Assembly: GCA_963814985.1 (NCBI GenBank)
Contig: CAWFFV010000038.1
Coordinates: forward strand, 1-6,552
DNA from: CAWFFV01 sp963814985
GTDB lineage: Bacteria; Chloroflexota; Ktedonobacteria; Ktedonobacterales; Ktedonobacteraceae
Reading direction: 5' to 3'
DNA: 6,552 nt
Shown here: one piece after another, positions 5,651-6,552 of the stretch
How positions within the stretch are numbered: position 1 is the stretch's first letter
Layout of the letters: the number at the start of each line of letters is the position of its first letter
The notes under the pieces: generated by a model
Seen by the model: only the letters and a program-made list of their open reading frames with translations
Told to the model about the DNA's origin: nothing
The model's database searches: none
Position numbers and translations under genes: made by a program

Positions 5651-6529
5651 ATGGAGAAGAAGAGATGGGAAACCCGGAAAGCGTATCCCTCGGACTTGAC
5701 AGACGCGGAGTGGGAAATCTTGGAGCCTTTTGATCCCCGCACTTTCACCGGAGGCCATTCACGTCAAATACACGCGACGCGAAATCGTGAATGGGATCCT
5801 CTACGTCCTGAGAAGTGGCTGCCCGTGGAGATTGCTGCCCCATGACTTGCCCGCCTGGGGATCCGCGTATGACTACTTTCGTGTGTGGCAAAAGCAAGGC
5901 ATCTGGGGAGCAGGCGTTAGTAGCCCTGCGGAAGCTTACGGGGGGACAAAAGCAAGGACGAGACGAAGAGCCCAGCGCGGCTGTGATTGATAGTCAATCA
6001 ATTAAAACGAGTGCTGTCCGAGGCTCAGAGAAAGGCATCGACATGGGCAAAAAAATCTGGGGACGCAAAAGGCATGCTCTGGTGGATACGCAAGGTAATC
6101 TCTTGAGTGTGAAGGTGACAGCGGCCAGCGACTCTGATTTGGCAGGAGCCAAGCAGTTGCTCGCGCCACTCAAAGGACTGTTCCCCCGTCTGAAGCTGTT
6201 CTGGGGAGAGAGCCATTACTGGGGGATGCTGATTGAATGGGTCAAGGAGCATTTGGGGTGCAACATCCAGATCGTGCGCCGCTTGTTATCTCAGATGCCT
6301 CTCTCACGCAATCCAGAACAGAAACGTCGTCTTCCAGGCCGGGCTTCTTGTACCTCTTCCCAGAAGATGGGTGGTCGAGAGAACCTTCGCCTGGATCACC
6401 CGCTGGCGTCGGCTCTGTCGCGATCATGAGGGGCTACCTCAGAGCAGTGAGGCCTTCATCCAACTCTCGGCGAGCAGACGCATGCTCTCACACTTGGCTG
6501 CTGCTTTTCCATGCGTGATGCGAAGCTGA
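5651..6529 (+). pseudogene. IS5-family DDE transposase, three frameshifts and an altered catalytic residue
   Basis: Joined across frames this encodes about 290 residues, normal for the family. It starts MEKKRWETRKAYPSDLTDAE at 5651. It changes frame near 5728 into IPALSPEAIHVKYTRREIVN with ILYVLRSGCPWRLLPHDLPA. It changes again near 5905 into EQALVALRKLTGG and AAVIDSQSIKTS (first catalytic Asp, 5989-5991), and near 6290-6310 into RRWVVERTFAWITRWRRLCR (catalytic Glu, 6377-6379). The segment FWGESHYWG has Glu (GAG, 6208-6210) where the family has the second catalytic Asp. The stop TGA (6527-6529) lies in the right inverted repeat. An AAGGAGAGGAAG run (5621-5632) precedes the ATG by 18 bases, too far for a good ribosome site. 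The element cannot move by itself. Confidence 0.9.
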
Positions 6530-6533
6530 CACT
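6517..6533 (-). repeat. IS5-type terminal inverted repeat, right
   Basis: GATGCGAAGCTGACACT is the complement of the left end apart from one base, and it includes the transposase stop codon. Confidence 0.85.
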
Positions 6534-6534
6534 T

Positions 6535-6552
6535 TCTTAGAGGAACAGAAAC
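6535..6552 (+). pseudogene. Right target duplication and resumed fragment of the DUF4118-like gene
   Basis: TCTTAGAG (6535-6542) repeats the left target copy. It is followed by GAACAGAAAC, which continues the interrupted frame as Leu-Glu-Glu-Gln-Lys. Only the first few codons of the downstream part are inside the window. Confidence 0.6.

Larger units (their letters stand above)
5588..6533 (+). mobile_element. IS5-family insertion sequence, decayed (about 0.95 kb)
   Basis: The ends are 17-bp inverted repeats with one mismatch: AGTGTCAGTTTCGCATC at 5588-5604 against the complement of 6517-6533. They are flanked by the direct repeat TCTTAGAG. The size suits the smaller IS5 subgroups. A single plus-strand transposase fills the element, with its stop inside the right repeat. 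It is inserted in the DUF4118-like gene, and removing it with one copy of the duplication restores that reading frame (LLE then EQK). Confidence 0.88.

Noticed and set aside
1..6552. CRISPR array, tRNA or rRNA genes, phage attachment site
   Set aside because: No regularly spaced repeats, tRNA-like cloverleaf, rRNA sequence or integrase was seen on either strand.

Overview
The window looks like an accessory region of a bacterial chromosome with mid-range base composition. It holds a restriction-modification operon followed by two decaying insertion sequences. The host may be a large-genome, IS-rich soil bacterium of the Chloroflexota (Ktedonobacteria type). I infer this only from the general look of the transposases and HsdM; no sequence search was possible, so it is a weak assignment. 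No rRNA, tRNA or CRISPR array was found.

Layout, left to right. Positions 2-793 hold the 3' part of hsdS, the specificity subunit of a type I restriction-modification system; its start lies outside the window. Positions 819-2294 hold a complete hsdM (N6-adenine methyltransferase subunit). Its stop overlaps the start of a small gene (2291-2554) by the ATGA quartet. That gene encodes an 87-residue protein that is charged at the N-terminus and ends in one membrane segment, and I could not assign it to a family. The three genes read as one operon, probably closed by a perfect 18-bp stem-loop at 2622-2665. No hsdR is visible, so the restriction subunit must lie upstream, lie elsewhere or be missing.

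Positions 2698-4336 are an IS4-type element on the minus strand. It has 14-bp outer inverted repeats, an apparent 9-bp target duplication and a second nested inverted repeat. Its transposase is dead: several frameshifts and two in-frame TGA codons, although the DDE and YREK signature is still readable.

A minus-strand PadR-family regulator (4333-4758) takes its stop codon from the end of this IS. Divergent from it, across a short AT-rich spacer with a good sigma-70-like promoter and a 10-bp palindrome, runs a gene for a membrane protein resembling the DUF4118 / KdpD-type sensor transmembrane domain, followed by a coiled coil (4857-5587). It carries a frameshift and is then cut by an IS5-family element (5588-6533), itself frameshifted and altered at a catalytic residue. 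An 8-bp target duplication flanks that IS. Removing the IS joins the interrupted reading frame to the last bases of the window, so the rest of the sensor-like gene should lie just beyond.

Functionally, the hsdS-hsdM-small membrane protein operon appears intact inside the window. The PadR / membrane sensor pair looks like a former regulatory module now damaged by insertions.
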